Positions 30,361 to 38,391 of a stretch of 64,000 nt of DNA are shown in pieces (the stretch's first letter is position 1; each line of letters starts with the position of its first letter). This DNA is from Paenibacillus sp. FJAT-29882. GTDB lineage: Bacteria; Bacillota; Bacilli; Bacillales; DSM-1321. The translations under genes were made by a program, and so were the position numbers. Under the pieces are notes generated by a model. That model was not told the origin of the DNA, made no database searches, and worked only from the letters and a program-made list of their open reading frames with translations. The stretch covers positions 763,854 to 827,853 of the forward strand of contig NZ_LMVB01000001.1 in assembly GCF_001510645.1 (NCBI RefSeq), written 5' to 3'.

Positions 30361-30678
30361 CTAAATAATCAAATGGCCGTGTGGAGAATTTTTTCTGCAA
30401 GGCTTTTGTTTTTTGTTGTGAGAAGAACAATTTTCTCTTGCCATCACTGGGGATAGTGTCAACTGATGGTCTTCAAGCCACTTCAATAAATCCTTGGTAA
30501 GAGTACTGATGGTCTCTGTTTCCTTCATGAGTTCTTCATTTTGATTCCCGATTAGAACATAAGCCACAATCGTTTCTGTATGCACATTCAAATCAGCACA
30601 TCGTTCAATAAATATCTCTGCAATAATCAGAATATTAAATTGAGTGAAATTAGAATAATTAGATATTTGATATATCAT
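30361..30678 (-). pseudogene. N-terminal fragment of an IS110-family transposase
   Basis: The minus-strand frame contains CADLNVHTETIVAYVLIGNQ and LTKDLLKWLEDHQLT, which match the N-terminal RuvC-like part of IS110 transposases (consensus LDVHKETIVA, where the Asp is catalytic). Here that Asp is Asn and the MESTGVYW block downstream is destroyed, so the copy is dead. Its end also occurs as a scar at 22690-22830. Confidence 0.75.
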
Positions 30679-30773
30679 TTTTTATTCTTTATAAAAAAAC
30701 TAATCATAAATAGAAGATATTTATATATATTGCTTGCGTAGATTAAATTTGATAAATAAATGTAATTCAATTT

Positions 30774-30831
30774 ATTGACATAGGTATAAATAGGTGGTAA
30801 ATTCAATTTATATAGTTCGTTATAACGAACT
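30774..30831 (+). promoter_or_regulatory. Possible promoter with an 18-bp palindromic operator
   Basis: TTGACA at 30776-30781 is followed at 17 nt by TAAATT, a weak sigma-A-like pair. Thirty bases later is the perfect palindrome AGTTCGTTATAACGAACT (30814-30831). A direct repeat AATTCAATTTA flanks the promoter. It may drive a transcript towards the lasso genes, but 0.85 kb of non-coding DNA lies between. Confidence 0.35.
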
Positions 30832-30839
30832 TAATGTTC

Positions 30840-31714
30840 TTAAAATAAGTTTAAATAACTTTTATTAACATATTTCTCTTTTTGAAAAATTACCTACATA
30901 AATAAGAACAATAGTAATTACTATAATTAAGCAATATGGTCTTTAAAAATTAAGGATTAACGTAAATTATGGGCGTAATACTTTGAATATTCATTTTAAT
31001 TGAGGGACCAATGAAACGAATTATAGCTAAAGTGGTGTGTGGAAGTTTAAAGGAAGCATGAATACAAAACAATGAATAAATTTAAAAAGAGAAATTGTCT
31101 AAAACGTGTTAATAAAATAAAAAATGCAGGTATAAAGACTTGGGTCTAAAGTGGTTACTTTGATGGCTAGGTTGTTTAAGAAAGGAAGAAATGGATTTAG
31201 TGCCATTAATTCAAATGGGAGAGGTATGAACACCCTTAAAATTAGTCGGGATTAAGATTTTTAAATCAGATAATGGAAGTATTTACTTCAAGGTTTTTAA
31301 GTTTTGACGCAGAAAGATCATGCAATATGTGTCAATACTTTTAAGATATGGAATCCTATTAAAAAATAAGGACGTATAAAATATATGTCTATAGCTGTGT
31401 TGTTGATTTTACAATAAATAGGAAAGTGTGCAAGCGAGTAGAAAACTAGATGAACGATCATTGAATGATACTATAAACTATGTAATACATGAAATAAAAG
31501 GATGCAGCATCTGTAAAAATAAACGGGAGTAAATAGTTTATTCTATTACTAGTAGCAACTAGATTATGCTTAATAGTTAGATTGAATTAGTTAATATATG
31601 GTGATTATGAAAATACCAATATTTATTTTAATTATTGAAATCTAGAAAGAGAAGAATTAAATAAAAGTATTCTATGAAATGTATATACATACCAAAATAA
31701 TCAGGGGGGAAAAC
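30840..31714. other. Leader region upstream of the lasso cyclase
   Basis: About 870 bp without a supportable gene. It contains the decayed riboswitch copy at 31325-31405 and only very short open frames. The RBS of the cyclase (AGGGGGGA) lies at its end. The promoter of the lasso operon must be here or further upstream but cannot be fixed by eye. Confidence 0.5.
31325..31405 (+). ncRNA. Decayed c-di-GMP-I (GEMM-I) riboswitch copy
   Basis: Aligns base for base with the intact aptamer near 38000. Shared blocks in order are GTGTCA, TACTTTT, CCTATT-AAAAATA, GGACG, GTCTA and GCTGTGTT. GCAAACC has become GGAATCC, GGGACGCAAA has become AGGACGTATA, and about 12 nt of the P3 arm is missing. Key ligand-site positions are therefore lost, and it should not bind c-di-GMP. 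Confidence 0.6.
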
Positions 31715-33655
31715 ATGAGTGCTATAGCTGGAATTTTTAATTTAAATAAAGAACCAATAAATCTACAGCATGGCCAAGCTCTAATGACAGCTTTACAAAA
31801 ATACCCTGCTGATGATATCCAAATATGGCACTCAGAAAAGGTGTTTCTTGGCTGTCATGCTCAATGGATTACCCCTGAATCTGTTAGTGAACAGCTGCCA
31901 TTTTACGATTATGAAAGGCAGTGTACAATTACCGCTGATGCCATTATCGATAATAGAAAAGAATTATTTGAGAAATTACAAGTTGAGCCATCACTACAAA
32001 AACACATCACTGATAGTGAACTTATTCTACTAGCTTACTATAAATGGGAAGAAGAAGCTCCTAAACACTTAATTGGTGATTTTGCCTTTATGATTTGGGA
32101 TCAAAAACAACAAAAACTGTTTGGGGCAAGGGATTTCTCGGGGAGTCGAACGTTATATTTTCATAAAAACCAAGAGAACTTTGCCTTTTGTACAACGATT
32201 GAACCGCTTCTAACATTACCATATATAGAGAAAAAATTAAATGAACAGTGGTTGGCAGAATATTTGGCGATATCCGGCATGATTGATGCGGTAGATTCAT
32301 CTATTACACCATATAAAAATATAGAACAAATCCCACCATCCCATAGTATATCGGTAGCAGAAAATAAAGTTACCCTTAAAAGATATTCATATTTAACTCA
32401 AGGCAGGAGACTAAAACTAAAGTCCAATGATGAATATGTCGAGGCTTTTCAAAGTGTTTTTCAGGAAGCAGTAACTTCACGGTTAAGAACACATCGAAAA
32501 GTAGGAGCACAGTTGAGTGGTGGCTTAGATTCAGGAGCTGTTGTTGGCTTTGCTGCTAAGCCATTACATATGGAGAATAAGAGGCTTCATACATTTAGTT
32601 ATATTCCTCCTGATGATTTTAAAGATTTTACACCTAAACATATTATGCCGGATGAGAGACCTTTCATTAAAAATACCGTTGACTATGTTGGGGGTATTAC
32701 TGATTATTACTGTGACTTTAAGGGGAAAAACTCCTATTCTGAAATGGATGATTTTCTTGAAGTATTGGAAATGCCCTATAAATTTTTTGAGAACTCGTTT
32801 TGGTTAAAGGGAATGTTTGAAAAAGCTCATGATGAAGGCATAGGAGTATTGCTTAACGGTGATAGAGGTAATTTTACTATTTCTTGGGGCTCCGCCTTAG
32901 AGCATTACGCTATTCTTTTAAAAAGGCTAAAATGGGTCAGCCTTTTTAAAGAATTATCTCAGTATAGTCAAAATGTTGGAGGATCTAGATTACGTAGGAT
33001 ACCAATTATAGCAAGAGAAGCATTTCCAATTATTGATCGATATTTTCCACTTGGAACACCTTACAAAATTCCTATATTAATTAGCCCAGAATTTGCAAAA
33101 AAGACTGGTGTTTATAAAAAGTTTGATGAATACGATATTGGTCAAAATGGATGGTATTCATATTCCAATATTTATGAAACAAGGAAGAAACATTTTAGTG
33201 ATGTTTTTCAATGGAATGCAAGTAACACACTTGCTGCAAAACTATCTTTACGATACTCATTGTGGAAGAGAGACCCTACAAATGATTTACGTGTAATTCG
33301 TTTTTGCTTATCAGTACCAGAAGATCAATATGTTCAAAATGGGATGGATCGGGCTCTTATTCGAAGGTCCACAGAAAACTTTATTCCTGATAATATAAGG
33401 TTAAATCAACGTATACGGGGGGTTCAAGGTGCTGATTGGCTTCATCGGATGATTCCATATTGGGATAGATTTAAAAATGAGTTACAACAGCTTAGAACTG
33501 ATAAAAGAGTTTTAGAATATATAGATAATCAAGTATTAGAAACGGCCCTAATAAAGGTAGAAAAAGGAGTTAAGCCAGAAAACTTTTCTGATCCTGATTA
33601 CAAGGTTTTAATGCGTAGTTTAATTGTGTATCGATTCATTAAAAAGTTTTCATGA
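31715..33655 (+). CDS. Lasso-peptide cyclase (asparagine-synthetase-like, McjC/PadeC type)
   Basis: Activates the side chain of residue 9 of the core peptide with ATP and closes the macrolactam with the new N-terminus. The 646-aa protein is an AsnB homologue. The glutaminase-like N-terminus starts MSAIAGIF, with Ala where AsnB has the catalytic Cys, so it cannot hydrolyse glutamine, as in other lasso cyclases. The synthetase part has the pyrophosphate loop QLSGGLDSGAVV near 267-278. ATG 31715 has AGGGGGGA upstream; an earlier in-frame ATG lacks a site. The precursor gene follows 14 bp later. Confidence 0.93.
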   Translation: MSAIAGIFNLNKEPINLQHGQALMTALQKYPADDIQIWHSEKVFLGCHAQWITPESVSEQLPFYDYERQCTITADAIIDNRKELFEKLQVEPSLQKHITDSELILLAYYKWEEEAPKHLIGDFAFMIWDQKQQKLFGARDFSGSRTLYFHKNQENFAFCTTIEPLLTLPYIEKKLNEQWLAEYLAISGMIDAVDSSITPYKNIEQIPPSHSISVAENKVTLKRYSYLTQGRRLKLKSNDEYVEAFQSVFQEAVTSRLRTHRKVGAQLSGGLDSGAVVGFAAKPLHMENKRLHTFSYIPPDDFKDFTPKHIMPDERPFIKNTVDYVGGITDYYCDFKGKNSYSEMDDFLEVLEMPYKFFENSFWLKGMFEKAHDEGIGVLLNGDRGNFTISWGSALEHYAILLKRLKWVSLFKELSQYSQNVGGSRLRRIPIIAREAFPIIDRYFPLGTPYKIPILISPEFAKKTGVYKKFDEYDIGQNGWYSYSNIYETRKKHFSDVFQWNASNTLAAKLSLRYSLWKRDPTNDLRVIRFCLSVPEDQYVQNGMDRALIRRSTENFIPDNIRLNQRIRGVQGADWLHRMIPYWDRFKNELQQLRTDKRVLEYIDNQVLETALIKVEKGVKPENFSDPDYKVLMRSLIVYRFIKKFS

Positions 33656-33669
33656 AAGGAGGTGATAAT

Positions 33670-33801
33670 ATGAAAAAAGTATGGCAGAAACCTGTACTGG
33701 AAGTTCTTGATGTGAATATGACAATGCTTGGAAAGAATGGAGAATATACCGATGCTGCTTTTCCTGATAACTTCCCTCTAAAAGATATAACCAGTAGTTA
33801 A
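33670..33801 (+). CDS. Lasso-peptide precursor, 43 aa
   Basis: RBS AAAGGAGGTGATAAT is near perfect. The leader (residues 1-19) carries the RRE-binding pattern of the paeninodin group (W..P.L..LDV) and ends TM, with Thr at -2, the usual recognition position. The predicted 24-residue core begins Leu1 and has Asp at position 9 (ring LGKNGEYTD), so a Leu1-Asp9 macrolactam is expected. The tail of 15 residues contains Phe12 and Phe16 as possible steric plugs and ends ITSS. The C-terminal Ser fits modification by the kinase-like gene downstream. Cleavage and ring size are inferred from family rules. Confidence 0.88.
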   Translation: MKKVWQKPVLEVLDVNMTMLGKNGEYTDAAFPDNFPLKDITSS

Positions 33802-33899
33802 GGAATAAGAAAAGAATTAGAACAAATCTATTAAAAAGATGTTGGCTTTTCTTTAGAATCTGCTTGGATTTCGTACATAGGGAACCTTGTAGATATTCA

Positions 33900-33947
33900 G
33901 GGCTTATACATAGAAGCCCCTGTACATAAAAACGTATTGGGGCTTTT
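33900..33947 (+). terminator. Attenuator-like terminator between precursor and tailoring genes
   Basis: AAGCCCC (33914-33920) pairs with GGGGCTT (33939-33945), followed by TTTT. The left arm can alternatively pair with GGGCTT at 33900-33905, which would prevent the terminator. It lies 100 bp after the precursor stop, so it should give more precursor mRNA than mRNA for the enzymes. Confidence 0.65.
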
Positions 33948-34023
33948 ATGGTAAGGGTAATTTAATTAAAACTGAGCAGTTTTTAAGCTTTTATGAAGAA
34001 ACTAGTAGTGGGGGAAGATTTAG

Positions 34024-34965
34024 ATGATAGATACTATAAAAAAGACCGTTTACAAAGCTTTCGGTTTAACTATTTCAAGTGAAATCCCTCTACCAGAACT
34101 CCCGCACATACATATCGATGACAGTGAAACAGATATTATTATTGAAAAAGATGAACTCTTATCGTTATGGTTAGAATCGGAGTCCGATGATAATTTTTTT
34201 ATCATTAAAAAAGATTTGATCATGTTTCATATGCCTGAAACAGGCATTTTTTTGATCAAAGGTGGAAAAAAGATAATAGTTTCACCATTTGATGGCTCCG
34301 ATGAAGATGAAGTTCGACTATATATTCTTGGGACCTGTATGGGGGCAATATTATTGCAAAGGAAAGTTCTACCTATCCATGGTAGTGCAGTAGCCGTAGA
34401 AGGAAAGGCATATGCAATTGTTGGTGATTCTGGTGCAGGGAAGTCTACTCTTGCTTCTGCATTCTTAAAAAGAGGCTATCAACTTTTGAGTGATGATGTC
34501 ATATCAGTAACACTTAATAATGAGAACATTCCTATTGTAACACCTTCATATCCTCAACAGAAATTATGGTTGGAAAGCTTAAATTATTTTGGAATGGAAT
34601 CAAATAATTATCAACCGCTCTTTGTTAGGGAAACTAAATTCGCTGTTCCAGTTCCATCTCAGTTTGCTACCGAACCACTACCACTGGCGGGCATATTTGA
34701 ATTGGTCAGAGAAGACAATGATAAGATTGAAATTCAACCTATTCAAAACCTACAACGGTTTTATAAGTTATACTACCATACCTATCGTAATTTTTTTATT
34801 CAAGGTTCTGGTTTAATGGATTGGCATTTTAAGACTACCGCTAAAATGATCAATAAAATTGATTTTTATCAATTACGTCGACCGAGCACGCGTTTTACTG
34901 CTTATGATTTAACGGAATTGATTTTAACTACATTAAAAAAGGAGAATGTATATGTTAAAAACTAA
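34024..34965 (+). CDS. HPr-kinase-like lasso-peptide tailoring kinase (PadeK-like)
   Basis: 313-aa protein with the HPr-kinase/PEP-carboxykinase P-loop GDSGAGKSTLASAF near residues 137-150, then LLSDDVISV near 156-164. Homologues in paeninodin-type clusters phosphorylate the C-terminal Ser of the precursor. Here the precursor ends in Ser-Ser, which fits. GGGGGAAG precedes the ATG. Its last 14 bases overlap the PqqD-like gene. The HPr-binding features of true HprK (N-terminal domain) are absent, so a carbon-regulation role is unlikely. Confidence 0.86.
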   Translation: MIDTIKKTVYKAFGLTISSEIPLPELPHIHIDDSETDIIIEKDELLSLWLESESDDNFFIIKKDLIMFHMPETGIFLIKGGKKIIVSPFDGSDEDEVRLYILGTCMGAILLQRKVLPIHGSAVAVEGKAYAIVGDSGAGKSTLASAFLKRGYQLLSDDVISVTLNNENIPIVTPSYPQQKLWLESLNYFGMESNNYQPLFVRETKFAVPVPSQFATEPLPLAGIFELVREDNDKIEIQPIQNLQRFYKLYYHTYRNFFIQGSGLMDWHFKTTAKMINKIDFYQLRRPSTRFTAYDLTELILTTLKKENVYVKN

Positions 34966-35245
34966 AGAATTAACTCAAAACCATCTGATTAGCCAAATGG
35001 AAGGAAATATCGTAAGTGATATGGATGGAGAAACAGTGATGTTAAGTATTCACAATGGGAAGTATTATAATCTAGGTGAATTAGGTGGGGAAATATGGGG
35101 GCTAATTAAGAATCCGTTGTCTATCCAAGAGTTGATTACAACATTACAGTCTCAATATGAAGTAGATCAAACAGAGTGTGAGGAACAAGTCCATGCCTTT
35201 CTGAATCAGCTTCTAAAAGAAGGTTTAATTAAGATAGAAGAATAA
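34952..35245 (+). CDS. PqqD-like RiPP recognition element (lasso B1 protein)
   Basis: 97-aa protein that binds the leader peptide and delivers the precursor to the B2 protease. It shows the PqqD/RRE pattern with three beta-strands then helices: VSDMDGETVMLSIHNGKYYNLG near 22-43, and GGEIWGLIKNPLSIQELI near 46-63. ATG 34952 is chosen because AGGAG is spaced 7 nt from it; an ATG two codons earlier is too close. It sits between the kinase and B2 genes, as is usual when B1 and B2 are separate. Confidence 0.9.
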   Translation: MLKTKELTQNHLISQMEGNIVSDMDGETVMLSIHNGKYYNLGELGGEIWGLIKNPLSIQELITTLQSQYEVDQTECEEQVHAFLNQLLKEGLIKIEE

Positions 35246-35289
35246 GCAGATTCCTAGTTTTCATGATTTTCAAGCTCTAGGAGGACAAG

Positions 35290-35757
35290 ATGAACATTTT
35301 GAAGAAAGCGCGATCATTTGTAAGACTAGATAAGAAAACAAAGAAGTTGTTGATTGAAGCCTATCTTTATTTAGCTTGGGCTCGCTATTTGAAAAGCATC
35401 CCTTTTTCAAAAGTGGTTCCTTCTTTAGGAAAGCAAATGCAAGAGACATCTAATTCAGCTGATCTATCGAATAAAAAAGTGTTGGCTAGTGTTTCTCATG
35501 CTATTCATTTGATGAGTCGCTATACGTTTTGGGAAAGTGAATGTCTTGTAAAGGCCATTGCTGGAATGAGAATGCTTGAGAAAAGAAACATTGAAAGCAC
35601 ACTTTATTTAGGCACAGCTAAAGATGAAAAAGGGGAACTTATTGCCCATGCCTGGTTACGTAGTGGTCCCTTTTATATATCAGGTTCCGAAGTGATGGAT
35701 AGGTTTACCGTTGTTGCTAAATTTGCTAAAGAAATAAGCGCTAATAAGGCTGGTTAA
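35290..35757 (+). CDS. Lasso leader peptidase (transglutaminase-like B2 protein)
   Basis: Cysteine protease that cuts the leader after residue 19, in concert with B1. The 155-aa product has the transglutaminase-like triad region: Cys in WESECLVKAIAGMRML near residue 80, His in ELIAHAWLRSGPFYISG near 119, and a later acidic residue. This is the McjB C-terminal domain in free form. CTAGGAGG precedes the ATG. Followed by the exporter gene about 100 bp later. Confidence 0.9.
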   Translation: MNILKKARSFVRLDKKTKKLLIEAYLYLAWARYLKSIPFSKVVPSLGKQMQETSNSADLSNKKVLASVSHAIHLMSRYTFWESECLVKAIAGMRMLEKRNIESTLYLGTAKDEKGELIAHAWLRSGPFYISGSEVMDRFTVVAKFAKEISANKAG

Positions 35758-35854
35758 TTAGATTAATAGTTTACTCTTTCATAAGAAACCTGATTTACAT
35801 ATGTACGTGGATCATGATAATCAAGAACAGGTCATGCAAAAGGAGGATATGGAT

Positions 35855-37654
35855 TTGAAACATCTTTTGTACTTTACAAAACGAATTCATCATTATTCAG
35901 GAAAAATACTTTATATCAACCTGATTTGCATGATTTTCATTAGTTTATTAGAAAGTGTCGGAATTTTCTTGTTAATCCCTCTGGTTGGGTTAACTGGACT
36001 CTTGGATGTTACAACAAAGGAAATTCCATTTTTAAGCTGGATAAACGAATTATTTCAAGGTATTCCTGAAACACTCAGTCTCATCATCATATTAGGGATT
36101 TATGTCCTTCTAATGATGGGACAAAGTATTTTTAAGAGAAATCAATCGGTCTTAGGAGCAAAAATTCAACAAGGTTTTATTAGGCATTTAAGAGAAGAGA
36201 CCTATAGAGGGTTACTTCAATCAAACTGGGGATTTTATTTGAAGAAGAGAAAATCGGATATCATAAACTTAATGACAAACGAAGTATTTAATGTAAGTGC
36301 CGGTGTGAATTTGTTTTTAAAGTTTTTATCTTCCTTCATTTTTATTTTGATTCAGATTGGTGTGGCCTTTTATTTATCTGTAAGTATGACTAGTTTAATC
36401 TTATTTTTTGGCGTGATTCTTCTTCTTTTTTCTAGAAAGTTCGTCAAAAGGTCGAAGACTTTAGGGAAGCAATCCTTTTTATTAACTCAGAAGTATCTTG
36501 GCGGAATTACGGATCATTTTAACGGGATCAAAGATATTAAAAGTAATTCTTTAGAGGAATCTCACCTGAATTGGTTTCTTCCTTTAATTAAAGAAATGGA
36601 ACATAATCGAGTTAAAATGACTACATTAAATTCAACCTCACAAATGGTCTTCAAAGTAGCCTCTTCTTTTTTAATTGCTTTTTTTGTGTTTCTTTCCATC
36701 CAAATGTTTAAGGCTGAGGGAGCTCAATTAATGCTAATTCTCGTTATCTTTTCAAGACTATGGCCAATGATTACGGGGATCCAGACTAATTTGGAGCAAC
36801 TAGGAGCCATTGTCCCCTCCTTTAAAGCGTTATTGGATTTACAAAATGAAAGTTTAGAAGCAAGAGAGTTATTTAACCGTGATTATCAAGATATAAAGCC
36901 AATCGAGATTAAACATGGGTTATCTTGTCGAAATGTCTCTTTTAGGTATCATTCAAATGAAAATACATATGCGCTACAAAATATTAATATAGACATCCCA
37001 TCTAATAAGATGACAGCAATCGTAGGGCGGTCAGGTGCTGGGAAAAGTACGTTAATTGATCTTTTGATGGGCTTAAATCAACCGGAACAGGGAGAAGTGA
37101 CCATCGATGATGTCCCTCTTACTACGGATCATTTACTGTCCTTGAGGAAATCGATTAGTTATATTCCTCAGGATCCATTTCTTTTTAATGCAACCATTCG
37201 AGACAATTTAATGATCATTGAACCGAATGCGAGCGAAGAGTATCTTTGGGAGGCACTGGAATTTGCAGCAGCAGCTGATTTTGTAAAGAAGCTGCCTCAA
37301 GGTTTGGATACGCTTATTGGAGATCGCGGAATTAGGTTATCAGGGGGGGAAAGGCAGCGACTTGTGCTAGCTCGAGCTATTTTACGTAAACCTTCGATCC
37401 TTGTTCTCGATGAAGCAACAAGTGCATTAGACACAGAAAATGAAGCGAAGATTCAAGCTGCAATAGAAAGACTAAAAGGAACGATGACCATCATCGTCAT
37501 TGCTCATCGCTTATCTACCATTCGTAATGCGGATCAAGTGGTAGTTATGGACCAAGGAGAAATTATCCAAGTAGGGGCATATAACCAATTAGTGAAAGAA
37601 AAAAGAGGGATGTTTAGCCATCTATTAGGTAACCAAATGGAAGTAAGTGGGTAG
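35855..37654 (+). CDS. Lasso-peptide ABC exporter (McjD-like)
   Basis: Half-transporter with fused domains, 599 aa, exporting the mature peptide and giving self-immunity in this family. Residues 1-310 hold six membrane helices. The ATPase has Walker A GRSGAGKST near 391-399, the signature LSGGERQRL near 496 and Walker B ILVLDEATSALD near 516-527. TTG 35855 is chosen because AAAAGGAGG is spaced 8 nt from it; in-frame ATGs upstream lack spacing or a site. It closes the cluster. No isopeptidase gene is present. Confidence 0.9.
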   Translation: MKHLLYFTKRIHHYSGKILYINLICMIFISLLESVGIFLLIPLVGLTGLLDVTTKEIPFLSWINELFQGIPETLSLIIILGIYVLLMMGQSIFKRNQSVLGAKIQQGFIRHLREETYRGLLQSNWGFYLKKRKSDIINLMTNEVFNVSAGVNLFLKFLSSFIFILIQIGVAFYLSVSMTSLILFFGVILLLFSRKFVKRSKTLGKQSFLLTQKYLGGITDHFNGIKDIKSNSLEESHLNWFLPLIKEMEHNRVKMTTLNSTSQMVFKVASSFLIAFFVFLSIQMFKAEGAQLMLILVIFSRLWPMITGIQTNLEQLGAIVPSFKALLDLQNESLEARELFNRDYQDIKPIEIKHGLSCRNVSFRYHSNENTYALQNINIDIPSNKMTAIVGRSGAGKSTLIDLLMGLNQPEQGEVTIDDVPLTTDHLLSLRKSISYIPQDPFLFNATIRDNLMIIEPNASEEYLWEALEFAAAADFVKKLPQGLDTLIGDRGIRLSGGERQRLVLARAILRKPSILVLDEATSALDTENEAKIQAAIERLKGTMTIIVIAHRLSTIRNADQVVVMDQGEIIQVGAYNQLVKEKRGMFSHLLGNQMEVSG

Positions 37655-37984
37655 TTTGATTCAGGGGTTTGTAGTATTTAATATATATACCATAAAAGAC
37701 AAAAAGAAGTATTGTAACCAATAGAGATTCTATTACCTGGTCCATGGCGTTTAATGAAGTAATGTCGAAAAATGTAGAAATTTTCAGAAAAACAATGATT
37801 ACAAATAATAGAATATATTGGTATATTTATTAATATATAGTTAATATTATGTAAAGTCATTGTTAAGATTACTAGGAAGGAAATAGGATCACCCTTACAA
37901 ATAATTGGGTTTAAATTTTTCAAACTACATATTGGTAATGATTTATTAAAGTATTTAACTAAATATTGTAAGCGACTAATAGAG
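37655..37984. other. Intergenic region after the lasso exporter
   Basis: 330 bp without a supportable gene. A minus-strand frame at 37678-37923 has no ribosome binding site and no recognisable features. The promoter of the riboswitch-sinI unit should lie at its right end. Confidence 0.5.
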
Positions 37985-38076
37985 TGTCACACTACTTTTG
38001 AGAAACGCAAACCTATTGAAAAATAGGGACGCAAAATTACAGGTCTAAGGCTATGCTAAGACGGCTGTGTTACCAC
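37985..38076 (+). ncRNA. Cyclic di-GMP-I (GEMM-I) riboswitch
   Basis: The conserved GEMM-I core is present in order: GCAAACC (38007-38013), the short P2 stem closed by a GAAA-type loop (CCTATT...AATAGG), GGGACGCAAA (38025-38034), then the P3 arm ACAGGTCTAAGG...AGACGGCTGT with ACAG/CTGT and GTCT/AGAC pairing, and the closing GTTACC (38068-38073). Spacing fits the class. It ends only about 20 nt before the SinI-like start codon, so control of translation or of a very short platform is likely. Direction of control is unknown. Confidence 0.88.
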
Positions 38077-38094
38077 AAATCGGGTGAATAATAT

Positions 38095-38208
38095 ATGAGT
38101 AAACAAGTAGAAATTGACGCGGAGTGGGCGGATTTAATTCTAGAAGCGAAAAATTTAGGGTTGTCCATTGAGGAGGTTCGAAATTATATTCAGCAAGACC
38201 AAAATTAG
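38095..38208 (+). CDS. SinI-family anti-repressor, 37 aa
   Basis: The small protein MSKQVEIDAEWADLILEA... aligns along its length with the SinR-binding part of Bacillus subtilis SinI: D-x-EW, then EAK, then I/LSxEEIR/VRxYI. SinI binds and inactivates the biofilm repressor SinR. It has GGGTGA 7 nt before the ATG, a c-di-GMP-I riboswitch immediately upstream and a terminator at 38263, so it is a single-gene transcript. No sinR is adjacent. At 37 aa it lacks the C-terminal tail of subtilis SinI, as many orphan SinI-like proteins do. Too short for standard ORF calls. Confidence 0.8.
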   Translation: MSKQVEIDAEWADLILEAKNLGLSIEEVRNYIQQDQN

Positions 38209-38262
38209 AATGAATAGCTGAGAACAACGATTTAAATCAGATGAGGATAGGTTACGATTATT

Positions 38263-38291
38263 GGAAGGTTGACAATCAGCCTTCCTTTTTT
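38263..38291 (+). terminator. Rho-independent terminator of the sinI-like unit
   Basis: GGAAGG-TTGA (38263-38272) pairs with TCAG-CCTTCC (to 38285), followed by TTTTTT. A strong, classical terminator 55 bp after the sinI-like stop. Confidence 0.85.
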
Positions 38292-38391
38292 ACTGTAAGT
38301 CATATAAGGGTCAGTGTTTGAAACGAGCTTCAATCTAGTCGTAATCGAACGTATTCCACATGGACCTTAAGATCCACACTGGAGGGCAATC

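Noticed and set aside
31715..33655. Asparagine synthetase for amino-acid metabolism
   Set aside because: The catalytic Cys of the glutaminase domain is replaced (MSAIAGIF) and the gene sits directly before a lasso precursor with B1, B2 and exporter genes, so a lasso cyclase is far more likely.
34024..34965. HPr kinase/phosphorylase of carbon catabolite control
   Set aside because: It is found inside the lasso operon and lacks the HprK N-terminal domain; the P-loop part alone fits the precursor kinase group.
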